64,000 nucleotides of DNA from Mesorhizobium helmanticense (lineage in GTDB: Bacteria; Pseudomonadota; Alphaproteobacteria; Rhizobiales; Rhizobiaceae), in contig NZ_PZJX01000028.1 in the NCBI RefSeq assembly GCF_003034915.1, forward strand, positions 248,001-312,000, in the 5' to 3' direction. Shown one piece after another: positions 47,357 to 55,842 of this stretch; within the stretch, counting starts at the first letter, position 1, and the number at the start of each line of letters is the position of its first letter. The notes beneath the pieces are model-generated. The model worked only from the letters and a program-made list of their open reading frames with translations, was not told the origin of the DNA and ran no database searches. The position numbers and the translations under genes were made by a program.

Positions 47357-47569
47357 TCAACCGCAGCCGACCTGCGCCGTTACCGTCTCATAATCAGTGT
47401 GCCGCGCCGTCAGCCGGAACGGCACATCGCCAAGCTCGCGCTCCGACATGGTGTCCAGAACGGGGTGCGACAGCGGGTCGATGACCCACCTGGTGGTCTC
47501 GCTTTCATGCGACAGGCTTTGTCCCGTGCCGGCTGCGGAGAAGGCCCTCAGCCATGATAAAATCTTCAT
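47357..47569 (-). CDS. Small conserved protein beside the LysR regulator
   Basis: 70 residues: MKILSWLRAFSAAG start, then DPLSHPVLDTMSERELGDVPF, a pattern I recall from short rhizobial proteins. GGAG lies 8 nt before ATG 47569. The gene is divergent from the LysR regulator with a 96-bp gap, so the regulator is likely to control it. It has no TM and no known function; a long antisense frame opposite LysR that continues through it is a shadow. Confidence 0.55.
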   Translation of the reverse strand: MKILSWLRAFSAAGTGQSLSHESETTRWVIDPLSHPVLDTMSERELGDVPFRLTARHTDYETVTAQVGCG

Positions 47570-47665
47570 CAGCTTCGCTCCAAAGATCGGGTTGCCCGTT
47601 AAAATCTGCCATTTCGCCTGCTGTTTCAATTGAGATTTCGGCCATGCCGGTTTAGAAAAACTCAA

Positions 47666-48580
47666 ATGGCCATGCTGAACCGCGTCCACCTGAACGGCCT
47701 GCGCGCCGTCGAAACCGTTGCCCGGCTGGGCTCGCTCGCCACGGCGGCGGCCGAGCTCAACGTTTCCGTCAGCGCCGTCAGCCAGCAGATCAAGCGCACC
47801 GAAATGCAGCTCGGCCAGACACTGTTCGAACGGACGCCCGGCGGATTGGTACTGACGGAATTCGGTGTCGTCTTCACGGCGCGGCTCAGCGCCGGTTTCC
47901 GCGAGCTTGCGCAGGCGGTGGCGCTGGCCGACGAGACGAGCCAATGCATGCTTGTGGTTTCTGTGGCGCCGGCCTTCGCTTCGAAATGGCTGCTGCCACG
48001 GCTGTCCAGGCATTTCGCCCGCCATCCCAACGTGCTGTTGCGCATCGACGCCTCGGTCAGGCTCGCCGATCTCGACCATTCCGACATCGACATCGCCATC
48101 CGGCTGGGCGATGGCAAATGGCCGGGCGGGCGCGCGGAACTTTTGCTGGCGCAGGAGGTGTTCCCGGTCTGCGCGCCATCGATCGCGGCCAGACTGAAGT
48201 CGGTCCAGGACCTGGCGCAGACCTGCGCCATCACCGACGAGCGGTCGATGATCAGTTGGGACAGATGGTTCGAGGCAGCGGGCGTCGAGCCAGTCACCTT
48301 CCTCAAGGGCGCGCGTTTCACCGACCCGATGCTGTGCCTGGAATCGGCGATTGCCGGCCATGGCGTGATGCTCGCCTGGCAATTGCTGACGGCTGACGCT
48401 CTCGCCGACGGCCGGCTGGTCGCCCCGTTCGGCGTGCGCGCTGAGAGTGGACTGGGGTACTGGATGGTGACTTCGGCAACCAAGGACGAGAGCCGCAAGG
48501 TCCGTGATTTCAAGGCCTGGATCCGCGAAGAGATCGCGGCGACGATGGCGCAGTTCAGCGCGCTCGACAGCGCCGCCTGA
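47666..48580 (+). CDS. LysR regulator, GcvA/AmpR-like
   Basis: 304 residues. The N-terminal winged helix reads AVETVARLGSLATAAAELNVSVSAVSQQIKRTE, followed by a LysR substrate-binding domain with FASKWLLPRLSRHFARHPNV. The pattern ASKWL-P matches the GcvA subgroup. Start ATG 47666 (or 47672). It probably acts on the divergent small gene. Ligand unknown. A 142-bp gap and repeat E separate it from the aminopeptidase. Confidence 0.87.
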   Translation: MAMLNRVHLNGLRAVETVARLGSLATAAAELNVSVSAVSQQIKRTEMQLGQTLFERTPGGLVLTEFGVVFTARLSAGFRELAQAVALADETSQCMLVVSVAPAFASKWLLPRLSRHFARHPNVLLRIDASVRLADLDHSDIDIAIRLGDGKWPGGRAELLLAQEVFPVCAPSIAARLKSVQDLAQTCAITDERSMISWDRWFEAAGVEPVTFLKGARFTDPMLCLESAIAGHGVMLAWQLLTADALADGRLVAPFGVRAESGLGYWMVTSATKDESRKVRDFKAWIREEIAATMAQFSALDSAA

Positions 48581-48612
48581 GGCTGGCGCATTCCAATGCC
48601 GCGGGCGTCCTT

Positions 48613-48645
48613 TGCGCGTCCGAATGGACGCACGGCGCTGTGGCC
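48613..48645. repeat. Short repeat E, copy 1
   Basis: GCGCGTCC-GAAT-GGACGC followed by ACGGCGCTGT. The same hairpin plus GCTGTA tail is found around 60141-60178. Between the LysR gene and the aminopeptidase gene. Confidence 0.5.
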
Positions 48646-48722
48646 CATCGCAATGGCGGTGGAAAGCGCCATCCGGCCGGTCTATGTATGAAGCGAACCC
48701 CAACATCACGGCAGGCAGGACC

Positions 48723-49979
48723 ATGACCACACATTCGCGCGGCGTTTCCGTAACGATCGACCCGGTGAAACTCGACAGGCTGGCGGAGGTCGCCATCAAG
48801 GTCGGGCTGCAATTGCAGCCGGGGCAGGATCTGGTGCTGACCTCGTCGATCGCGGCCCTGCCCTTGACCAGGCGGATCGTCGAGCATGCCTACAAGGCCG
48901 GGGCCGGCCTGGTGACGCCGATCTTCAACGACGACGAGATCACGCTGGCGCGCTACCGCTACGGGGCCGATGCCGGTTTCGATCGCGCCGCTGGCTGGCT
49001 CTATGAGGGGATGGCGAAAGCGTTCTCCAACAACGCCGCTCGGCTTGCGGTGCGCGGCGAGGATCCGTCGCTGTTGTCGGGGCAGGATCCTTCGAAGGTA
49101 GCGCGCGCCAACAAGGCGAATTCGATGGCCTATCAGCCGGCGCTGGAGAAGATCACCGGCTTCGACATCAATTGGAACATCGTCGCCTATCCCGACCTTG
49201 CCTGGGCGAAGCAAGTATTCCCCGGCGATGCCGACGACGTCGCGGTGGTGAAGCTCGCCGATGCCATCTTTGCGGCGTCGCGGGTGGATGTGGAGGACCC
49301 GATCGGCAACTGGACGGCGCACAACGCGGCATTGAAGAGCCGGACCGAATGGCTGAACGGCCATAATTTCCATGCGCTGCATTTTACCGGGCCGGGCACC
49401 GATCTCACCGTCGGGCTGGCCGACGGCCATGAATGGATGGGCGGCGCCTCGACCGCCAAGAACGGTGTCACCTGCAACCCGAACATCCCCACCGAAGAGG
49501 TCTTCACCACACCGCATGCAAGGCGCGTCTCGGGCCATGTCTCCTCGACCAAGCCGCTGTCCTACCAGGGCACGCTGATCGACGAGATCTCGGTGCGCTT
49601 CGAGGACGGCAGGATCGTCGAGGCCAAGGCTTCGAAGGGCGAGGACGTGCTGAAGAAGGTGCTCGACACCGATGAGGGTTCGCGCCGGCTCGGCGAAGTG
49701 GCGCTGGTGCCGCATTCCTCGCCGATCTCGGCGAGCGGCCTTTTGTTCTTCAACACGCTGTTCGACGAGAACGCCGCCTGCCACATCGCGCTCGGCCAGT
49801 GCTATTCGAAGTGCTTCGTCGACGGCGCCTCGCTCAGCCAGGAGGAGATTGCCCAGCGTGGCGGCAACAAGAGTTTCATCCATATCGACTGGATGATCGG
49901 CTCGGACAAGATCGACATAGACGGGCTCAGCAAGGACGGCGAGCGGGTGCCGGTTATGCGCAAGGGCGAATGGGCCTGA
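48723..49979 (+). CDS. M29-family aminopeptidase
   Basis: 418 residues of the thermophilic metalloaminopeptidase family (M29, AmpS type). Conserved elements: GLQLQPGQDL near the start, MAYQPALEKITG, TEWLNGHNFHALHFTGPGTDL, a metal-binding cluster NIPTEEVFTTPHARRVSG with Glu and His, and SCHIALG-like ACHIALGQCY. Two cocatalytic metal ions (Zn/Co/Mg) remove N-terminal residues from peptides. AGGA 4 nt before ATG 48723. A single gene. Confidence 0.88.
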   Translation: MTTHSRGVSVTIDPVKLDRLAEVAIKVGLQLQPGQDLVLTSSIAALPLTRRIVEHAYKAGAGLVTPIFNDDEITLARYRYGADAGFDRAAGWLYEGMAKAFSNNAARLAVRGEDPSLLSGQDPSKVARANKANSMAYQPALEKITGFDINWNIVAYPDLAWAKQVFPGDADDVAVVKLADAIFAASRVDVEDPIGNWTAHNAALKSRTEWLNGHNFHALHFTGPGTDLTVGLADGHEWMGGASTAKNGVTCNPNIPTEEVFTTPHARRVSGHVSSTKPLSYQGTLIDEISVRFEDGRIVEAKASKGEDVLKKVLDTDEGSRRLGEVALVPHSSPISASGLLFFNTLFDENAACHIALGQCYSKCFVDGASLSQEEIAQRGGNKSFIHIDWMIGSDKIDIDGLSKDGERVPVMRKGEWA

Positions 49980-50026
49980 CAAGCCGGCAGAAAGCCCGAT
50001 GCTGATCGGCCCATGCGAGGTTGGCG

Positions 50027-50389
50027 ATGGGACACGACATCGCGGTGAAGCGCATCTATGAGCCGCCCTCGTCTTCTGACGGTCAGCGGGTGCTGGTTGA
50101 TCGCATATGGCCGCGCGGGCTCAGCAAGGAGCACGCCACGCTGACGCTGTGGCTGAAAGACATCGCGCCCAGCGACGAACTGCGCAAATGGTTCGGGCAT
50201 GAGCCGGCGCGTTGGGCGGAGTTTCGGAGGCGGTATCGCGCCGAGTTGGATGGGAATGGCGAGGTGGTGGCGCAACTGCACGCCTTGCTTCGCGACGGCA
50301 AAGTGACGCTGCTCTATGGCGCGCATGATGAGGCGCATAACAATGCGGTGGCGCTGGCGGGATACCTACTTCGTCATCCTCGGGCTTGA
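50027..50389 (+). CDS. DUF488 protein with repeat-supplied C-terminus
   Basis: 120 residues. DUF488 marks: VLVDRIWPRGLSKEH, WLKDIAPSDELRKWFGHEP, RWAEFRRRY, and TLLYGAHDEAHNNAVAL. The function is unknown; family members are small soluble proteins. ATG 50027 with GAGG 6 nt upstream. The last seven residues and the stop come from repeat C copy 2, which begins at 50371 inside the gene: the original end was probably the GYL-x area. Odd: an interspersed repeat donates the 3' end of a gene. Confidence 0.83.
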   Translation: MGHDIAVKRIYEPPSSSDGQRVLVDRIWPRGLSKEHATLTLWLKDIAPSDELRKWFGHEPARWAEFRRRYRAELDGNGEVVAQLHALLRDGKVTLLYGAHDEAHNNAVALAGYLLRHPRA

Positions 50390-50528
50390 CCCGGGGATCC
50401 ATGCCGTAACTTCAGCCGGAGGATGCGGCGGAGTAGAACCTGCCAGGTTGCAATGCTCGAAGGTCACGGCATGGATCCTATGGTCTGCACCGCGTCGCTT
50501 CGCCCCTTGCTCCGCCATAGGATGACGA
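50371..50528. repeat. 158-bp dispersed repeat C, copy 2
   Basis: Same architecture as copy 1 at 36391: TCGTCATCCTCGGGCTTGAC at the left end, AGGATGACGA at the right, inner arms around GGATCCATGCCG and CGGCATGGATCC. The internal stretch is less conserved. Confidence 0.88.
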
Positions 50529-50547
50529 CGCGATCGGCACCGCGACT

Positions 50548-50901
50548 TCACTTCCCCCCAACCGCCTGCTCATAAATGTCAGGCTTGAAGCCAACCAGGA
50601 TACGGTCGCCGACCTCCAGCACCGGGCGCTTGATCATCGTCGGTTTGGCCAGCATCAGCGCCTTGGCCTTCTTTTCATCGAGGTTCAGCTTGTCCTTGTC
50701 CGACAGTTCGCGGAACGTCGTGCTCGCCTTGTTGAGCAACTTTTCCCAGCCGACCTTGCCGACCCAGCCATCCAGCCGCTTCGCGTCCAGCCCCTCGGCC
50801 CTGTAGTCGTGAAACCGACAGGCAGTGCCATGATCCTCCAGCCAGACGCGCGCTTTCCTGACCGTGTCGCAGGTGGTGATGCCGTACATTGTGATCGTCA
50901 A
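50548..50901 (-). CDS. ArsC/Spx-family reductase-like protein (YffB type)
   Basis: 117 residues, thioredoxin-like ArsC fold: YGITTCDTVRKARVWL with the single Cys11, then RFHDYRAEGL, NKASTTFREL and PTMIKRPVLE. The YffB/ArsC-like group has only the N-terminal Cys and no proven arsenate activity. Not linked to the ArsR gene next door. Transcribed toward repeat C copy 2. Confidence 0.88.
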   Translation of the reverse strand: MTITMYGITTCDTVRKARVWLEDHGTACRFHDYRAEGLDAKRLDGWVGKVGWEKLLNKASTTFRELSDKDKLNLDEKKAKALMLAKPTMIKRPVLEVGDRILVGFKPDIYEQAVGGK

Positions 50902-51001
50902 AGGCGTATTTCCCCAGGGCTGACTGTCGAATCCGCTTCAGCCTAAAACCGCCCTTCCCGCTTTGCCAGCACCCTAGCCCAAATCTTCAGAATTTTGGGG
51001 C

Positions 51002-51032
51002 TTGCCAATACTAAGGAATTTACCTAAGTATT
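51002..51032 (+). promoter_or_regulatory. ArsR gene promoter with overlapping operator
   Basis: Operator: AATACTAAGG - 6 bp - CCTAAGTATT, 9 of 10 arm positions match, at 51007-51032. Promoter: TTGCCA (51002-51007), 17-bp spacer, TAAGTA (51025-51030). The palindrome fills the spacer and -10, as expected for autorepression by an ArsR dimer. Confidence 0.75.
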
Positions 51033-51073
51033 TTCGGAACGATCTTTGGCCGACGCAGTGGCGCGAGGAAGAC

Positions 51074-51439
51074 ATGACCGCGACAACAAACCCGCAGACC
51101 GCCGGTTCCGGCATCCCGCCGATCGACGGCATTTTCCGGGCGCTGTCCGATCCGACGCGCCGCCGTGTGGTCGAGCGGCTGAACAGAAGCCCCGCCTCGG
51201 TCAGCGAGTTGGCGGAGCCCTTCGGCATGGCCCTGCCCTCCTTCGTCGAGCACCTGAAGGTGCTGGAAGGCTGCGGGCTGGTGCGCTCGCAAAAGACCGG
51301 GCGCATCCGGACCTACCAGCTTGCACCCGAACCGCTGAAGCTCGCGGAAAACTGGCTGGCCGAACAGCGCACGCTGTGGGAGCGCCGCCTCGATCAATTC
51401 GAAGCCTACGTGATGAAACTTAGGGAAAGCGACAAATGA
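51074..51439 (+). CDS. ArsR-family repressor
   Basis: 121 residues, winged helix: IFRALSDPTRRRVVERL, VSELAEPFGMALPSFVEHLKVLEGCGLVR, and wing TGRIRTYQL. No Cys in the metal-binding positions, so it is a non-metal type, as usual for ArsR proteins coupled to SRPBCC genes. The next gene overlaps its stop (ATGA). The operator in front suggests autorepression. Confidence 0.92.
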   Translation: MTATTNPQTAGSGIPPIDGIFRALSDPTRRRVVERLNRSPASVSELAEPFGMALPSFVEHLKVLEGCGLVRSQKTGRIRTYQLAPEPLKLAENWLAEQRTLWERRLDQFEAYVMKLRESDK

Positions 51440-51921
51440 ATATGATCCCGCTGTTCAAACCCGATCCGAGACTCGACCTCGTCCTCGAACGCGTTGTCGA
51501 TGCGCCGCGCGAACTGCTGTGGACCGCCTACACCAAGCCCGAGCACGTCCGCCAATGGTTCACGCCGAAGCCGTGGATCATCACCGATTGCGAGATCGAC
51601 CTCAGGCCCGGCGGCCTGTTCAGGACCCGCATGCAGTCGCCTGACGGCAAGGAGGTCAACGACCGCCATTGCTGCTATCTCGACATCGTGCCTAACGAGC
51701 GGCTGGTGTGGACCGACGCACTGCTGCCCGGCTATCGGCCATCAGGGAACCCATTCATCACCGCGGTCATATCGTTCCAGCCGGAAGGCAAGGCAACGCG
51801 CTACATCGCGACCGCCATCCACCGCGATGAAGCCACGCGCAACAACCACGAGGAGATGGGTTTTTATGACGGCTGGGGCACCGTGCTCGACCAGCTTGCG
51901 CAATACGTCAAGACGATCTGA
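51436..51921 (+). CDS. SRPBCC / AHSA1 domain protein
   Basis: 161-residue START-like hydrophobic-ligand-binding fold: VVDAPRELLWTAYTKPEHV, FTPKPW, CEIDLRPGGLFRTRMQSPDG and MGFYDGWGTVLDQL. Overlaps the ArsR gene by four bases (ATGA), a coupled pair whose ligand is unknown. Confidence 0.92.
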   Translation: MNMIPLFKPDPRLDLVLERVVDAPRELLWTAYTKPEHVRQWFTPKPWIITDCEIDLRPGGLFRTRMQSPDGKEVNDRHCCYLDIVPNERLVWTDALLPGYRPSGNPFITAVISFQPEGKATRYIATAIHRDEATRNNHEEMGFYDGWGTVLDQLAQYVKTI

Positions 51922-51931
51922 TGGTGTCTTC

Positions 51932-52567
51932 TCACATGGCGGCTACCGCATCGTCCTGGCCGCTCAGCCGCCAGCGCCCGTAAAGTTGATACCGGCCCTG
52001 CCCCAGGAAACTGTGGACGAGCACGAAGTCGCGGACCGTCCAGCCGATAGGTTCGATGGTTCGTTCGCCAAGCTTCGCGACACGCGTCCTGTCGCGCAGC
52101 AAGGTGACGTGGGGTTCGAAGGAATTCGCCAGGAAGGGCTTCAGCGGGCTGTCAGCGAGCGTGGCGCCGAGGCTGCGCCAAAAGGTTTGCAAGGGTGGAA
52201 TACCGTCGCTGCCGCGCAACACCAGTGCGCCACCGCCGAAGGCGGACAGACGATCGAAGGAAACATTGAACGATGCCGCCTGGACGAGGCCACCGGCGCG
52301 GCAGGCGGCTTCCACCAGCGACATCGGCAATCCGTCATGATCGCCGAGCCCAACCAGCGAGATGTGCAACTGCTTGGCCGCAATGAGCTTGCCGCGCAGG
52401 CCCAACTCGCGCTGCCAGCTCGCCGCCCTCAGCGCCAGTGGCGTGGCGATCGTGCTTTCCAAAAGAATGGCGAAAAACAGCCGATCGTTGCGCCGCTGGT
52501 CCGGCTCGTCCCAGCGGAAGAAAGTCTGGCCGTTCTTGCCGATCCCGAATGAAGGCAGCTCGTTCAT
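51932..52567 (-). CDS. 2'-5' RNA ligase-like (LigT/ThpR) phosphoesterase
   Basis: 211 residues of the 2H phosphoesterase fold with both tetrapeptides: HISL in QLHISLVGL and HVTL in EPHVTLLRD. The family acts on cyclic phosphates or 2'-5' linkages; the in vivo target is not known. Follows the dehydrogenase gene by 59 bp in the same direction and may be the last gene of the 52-59 kb operon. Confidence 0.87.
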   Translation of the reverse strand: MNELPSFGIGKNGQTFFRWDEPDQRRNDRLFFAILLESTIATPLALRAASWQRELGLRGKLIAAKQLHISLVGLGDHDGLPMSLVEAACRAGGLVQAASFNVSFDRLSAFGGGALVLRGSDGIPPLQTFWRSLGATLADSPLKPFLANSFEPHVTLLRDRTRVAKLGERTIEPIGWTVRDFVLVHSFLGQGRYQLYGRWRLSGQDDAVAAM

Positions 52568-52626
52568 GGCTGATCCCGTCCGGCATTTTGGTCCGATCGA
52601 GCAGTCTAGAACAAAACAAGAACATA

Positions 52627-53613
52627 CTACAACGGAAAATAGCACCCGCGCTCGATGCCAAGGCGGCGCACCAGCGCCAGCACATTGTCGATTGTGGGTG
52701 TCGGCTGGCCGGTCAGCCGGCCGAGCTCCTGCACCGCCGTCACCAGCGCGTCGATCTCCATCGGACGGCCGCGCTCCAAATCCTGCAGCATCGAGGTCTT
52801 GTGCTCGCCGACATCGCCGGCGCCCTTGATGCGCCGGTCGACCGATATCGGGAAGCGAACGCCAAGGCTTTCGCCGATCGCCTGAGCCTCCAGCATCATG
52901 GTGCGGGCAAGCGCGCGGGTTGCCTCATCGGCAACGATGGCCGCAAGCGTGCTGCCGGTGAGCGCGGAAATCGGGTTGAAGGAGAGATTGCCCCAGAGTT
53001 TTACCCAGATTTCGCTGCGGATGTCGTCGCGAACCGGCACCTGCAAACCCGCCGCGACCATCTCCCCGGCAAGCCGCGTGACGCGTTCGCTCTTCTCGCC
53101 CGAAGGCTCGCCAAGCGAGAAGCGCGTGCCCTCGACATGGCGGATCAGGCCGGGCGCATCCACTTCGGCCGCGGGGTAGACGACGGAGCCGATGACGCGT
53201 CCAGGGCCGATACGATCCCAGATCGTTCCGCCCGGATCGACCGCCTGCAGCCGCGTGCCCTCCAGCGGCCCGCCAACGTCATGGAAATACCACCATGGCA
53301 CGCCGTTCTGCATGGTGACGACGGCCGTGCCCGGCCCGAGCAGCGGCGCGATCTGGTCGAGCGCCGGGGCAACGGAATGGGCCTTGAGCGCCAGCACGAC
53401 ATAGTCCTGCACGCCAAGCTCCTCGGCCAGCGCCGCCGCCCTGACAGCAGCGACGGATTCGCGACCGTCCTCGATCAGACGAAGTCCATCCGCCCGGATC
53501 GCGTCGAGATGCGCGCCGCGCGCCACGATCGAAAGATCGACCTTGCCGGCCACGGCAAGCTTGGCCGCGAGATAGCCCCCGATCGCGCCGGCGCCAAAGA
53601 CGGTGATCCGCAT
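52627..53613 (-). CDS. Ketopantoate-reductase-like dehydrogenase
   Basis: 328 residues. Rossmann loop GAGAIGG near the start, KAHSV in the second strand, NGV-x-W, and the C-terminal helical half with the KL-x-NLSFNPISALTG segment and a SMLQDLERGRPMEID block. This is the PanE/ApbA family, whose catalytic Lys lies in the IWVKLWGN region. Because the gene is behind an acyl-CoA ligase and FAH hydrolase it more likely reduces a different 2-oxo acid than ketopantoate. Two bases separate it from the ligase stop. Confidence 0.85.
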   Translation of the reverse strand: MRITVFGAGAIGGYLAAKLAVAGKVDLSIVARGAHLDAIRADGLRLIEDGRESVAAVRAAALAEELGVQDYVVLALKAHSVAPALDQIAPLLGPGTAVVTMQNGVPWWYFHDVGGPLEGTRLQAVDPGGTIWDRIGPGRVIGSVVYPAAEVDAPGLIRHVEGTRFSLGEPSGEKSERVTRLAGEMVAAGLQVPVRDDIRSEIWVKLWGNLSFNPISALTGSTLAAIVADEATRALARTMMLEAQAIGESLGVRFPISVDRRIKGAGDVGEHKTSMLQDLERGRPMEIDALVTAVQELGRLTGQPTPTIDNVLALVRRLGIERGCYFPL

Positions 53614-53615
53614 CG

Positions 53616-55151
53616 TCAACCCGGACCAGGTTTGGTAAGACCGAGCTTGGCGGCGAGACCGATGCGCTGCAGCTTGCCGGTCGCGCCCTTGGGGATTTCG
53701 TCCAGGATCAGGACCTTGCGCGGGACCTTGAAATCGGCGAGCCGCGTCGCGGCAAAGCCGCGAATATCGGTCTCGGTCGTGGCCATGCCCTCGCGCAACA
53801 CGATCGCGGCCGCAACCTCTTCGCCCAGCTTGTCATGCGGCATGGCGAAAGTGACGACCTGCGCCACCGCCGGATGATCCATCAGCACCTCGTCGACCTC
53901 GAGCGGCGAGATCTTCTCGCCGCCGCGGTTGATGATCTCCTTCAGCCGTCCGGTGACGCGCAGATAGAGATCGTCGTCGAGCACGCCCTGGTCGCCGGTA
54001 TGGAACCAGCCATGCGCGAAGGCGCTGGCATTGGCGTCCGGGTTCTTCTCGTAGCCGGCCGTGACATTGGGACCGCGAATGACGATCTCGCCGGTCTCGC
54101 CGGCTTTGAGCAGCCGCCCGTCCGGCGCCATCACAGCCACTTCAGGCCCGGCGGCGGCGCCGACGCTGCCCGGCTTGCGCTGGCCCGGCGGCAGCCGGTT
54201 TGAGGCCATCTGGTGCGCGGCTTCCGTCATGCCGTAGGATTCGATCACCGGGCAGCCGAAGGTCGCTTCGAGCTCGGCCATCACCTGCGCCGGCAGCGAC
54301 GCCGAGGACGAGCGGATGAAGCGCAGCGGTGCGGCCGCCAGTTGATCGGCATTGCGCGCGGCGCGCGGCAGGATCGCCTGATGCATGGTCGGCACCGCCG
54401 TGTACCAGCTCGGCCGCGCCTCGCCGAGCCAGTGAAAGAAGCGCAGCGCGTTGAAGCCCGGCGTGCAGAAAACGCTGCCGCCGGCGGCAAGCGAGGACAG
54501 CACCGCCGCAATCAGTCCATGGATGTGGAACAGCGGCATGATGTTGAGGCAGCGATCATTTGATGTCAGGCCGAGCGTGGCGCCGATATGGGCGGCCGAT
54601 GCGGCGAGATTGGCATGGCTGAGCGGCACCAGCTTGGGGCGCGACGTGGTGCCGGAGGTGTGCAGCAAGAGCGCGATGTCACCATCCTCGGCCAGGCCGG
54701 ACAAAACAGACGGACCGACCGGTTTGCCTACGATCTCGAAACTGCCGGCTGGCACGTCACCCCGTGCTGCGAGCCTCAGCACAGCTATGCCCAGGCGCTC
54801 GGCAACCGCGACCGCCGGGCCACTCTCGTCCTCGGCGACCAGGATCGCTTTTGCGCCGATATCGCTGAGATAAAAATCGAGCTCGTCGGCCCGGTAGGCC
54901 GGATTGAGCGGCGCCGTCGAGGCGGCGGCCGCCACGGCGACAAAGGCCGTCGCCATTTCCGGGCCGTTCGGCAATACGATGGCCACCCGGTCGCCGCGGC
55001 CGAGGCCGAGCGCATTGAGCCGCGTTGCCGTTTCGACGATCAGGCGGCGCAGCCCGCCATGGCTGAGCGTGGTCCTGTCCGGGGCCGCGATCGCCGGCGC
55101 ATCGTCGGCTCCGGCACCGAGCCGTTCAACAATCGATGCGGCTTCAGACAA
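53616..55151 (-). CDS. Oxalyl-CoA-synthetase-like acyl-CoA ligase
   Basis: 511 residues of the ANL superfamily. ATP loop LHTSGTTSRPKLVPLSH at about 165-181, SYGMTEAAHQMASN, GWFHTGDQG and GRLKEIINRGGEKISPLE, and the C-terminal Lys in KGATGKLQR. Its pattern is close to plant AAE3 and yeast Pcs60 oxalate-CoA ligases (shared TWYTAVPT-like HQAIL region, SSSASL and TEA-HQM block), so a small dicarboxylic acid such as oxalate is a plausible substrate. TTG start at 55151, GAGG 6 nt upstream, overlapping the FAH gene end by 8 bp. Confidence 0.85.
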   Translation of the reverse strand: MSEAASIVERLGAGADDAPAIAAPDRTTLSHGGLRRLIVETATRLNALGLGRGDRVAIVLPNGPEMATAFVAVAAAASTAPLNPAYRADELDFYLSDIGAKAILVAEDESGPAVAVAERLGIAVLRLAARGDVPAGSFEIVGKPVGPSVLSGLAEDGDIALLLHTSGTTSRPKLVPLSHANLAASAAHIGATLGLTSNDRCLNIMPLFHIHGLIAAVLSSLAAGGSVFCTPGFNALRFFHWLGEARPSWYTAVPTMHQAILPRAARNADQLAAAPLRFIRSSSASLPAQVMAELEATFGCPVIESYGMTEAAHQMASNRLPPGQRKPGSVGAAAGPEVAVMAPDGRLLKAGETGEIVIRGPNVTAGYEKNPDANASAFAHGWFHTGDQGVLDDDLYLRVTGRLKEIINRGGEKISPLEVDEVLMDHPAVAQVVTFAMPHDKLGEEVAAAIVLREGMATTETDIRGFAATRLADFKVPRKVLILDEIPKGATGKLQRIGLAAKLGLTKPGPG

Positions 55152-55842
55152 CGCGAACCTCTAGGTCGCCGACGCCCTCGACATGGCCGCGCAGAACGTC
55201 GCCGCGAACGACCGCCCCGACGCCCGCCGGCGTGCCGGAAAGAATGATGTCCCCCGGCATCAGCGTGAAAAGGCCTGAGAGATAGCTGATCATTTCGGGA
55301 ACTTTCCAGATCATCTGGTTGAGGTCGCCCGTCTGCTTTCTCTCGCCATTGACGTCCAGCCAGATCGATCCCTTGTCGGGATGGCCGATCGAACCTGCAG
55401 GAACCAGCGGCGTGCATGGCCCCGATGCCTCGAAAGCCTTGCCGACTTCCCATGGGCGGCCCATGTCCTTCGCCTTGCCCTGCAGGTCGCGACGGGTCAT
55501 ATCCAGAGCCACGCCGTAGCCGAATACACAGTCCAGGGCCTTGTCGACCGGGATATCCCTGCCGCCGCTTTTCAGCGCCACGACCATTTCGATTTCGTGA
55601 TGAACATCATTGGAGGCCGGAGGGTAGGGAAATTCTCCCGACGTATCAAGGTTGTCGGGGTTCTTCTGGAAGAAGAATGGCGGCTCCTTGTTGGGGTCGT
55701 GCCCCATCTCGACCGCATGGGCGGCATAATTGCGCCCGACGCAATAGACCCGGTGCACCGGAAACAACTTGTCGGTTCCCGCCACCGGGATGCTCGGGAT
55801 TGCGTTCGGTTCGATGACATAGGTCGTGCCGTGCATGTTCAC
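55144..55842 (-). CDS. Fumarylacetoacetate-hydrolase-fold protein (FAHD1 / acylpyruvase type)
   Basis: 232 residues. Catalytic/metal region: YCVGRNYAAHAVEMG, then EIEMVVAL with two of the metal-binding Glu, FGYGVALDMTRRDLQ, and TLMPGDIILSGTPAGVG near the end. It splits 2,4-dioxo-type acids (acylpyruvates), or acts as oxaloacetate decarboxylase, in family members. GTG 55842 overlaps the permease stop (GTGA), with GGAG 7 nt upstream, a coupled start. Confidence 0.87.
   Translation of the reverse strand: MNMHGTTYVIEPNAIPSIPVAGTDKLFPVHRVYCVGRNYAAHAVEMGHDPNKEPPFFFQKNPDNLDTSGEFPYPPASNDVHHEIEMVVALKSGGRDIPVDKALDCVFGYGVALDMTRRDLQGKAKDMGRPWEVGKAFEASGPCTPLVPAGSIGHPDKGSIWLDVNGERKQTGDLNQMIWKVPEMISYLSGLFTLMPGDIILSGTPAGVGAVVRGDVLRGHVEGVGDLEVRVV

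Noticed and set aside
47357..48799. 480-codon minus-strand frame opposite the LysR gene
   Set aside because: Antisense shadow of LysR; only its last 70 codons (from 47569) have a start, ribosome site and protein-like character and were kept.
48555..49982. 475-codon minus-strand frame opposite the aminopeptidase
   Set aside because: Shadow of the M29 gene; no family similarity, no start site.
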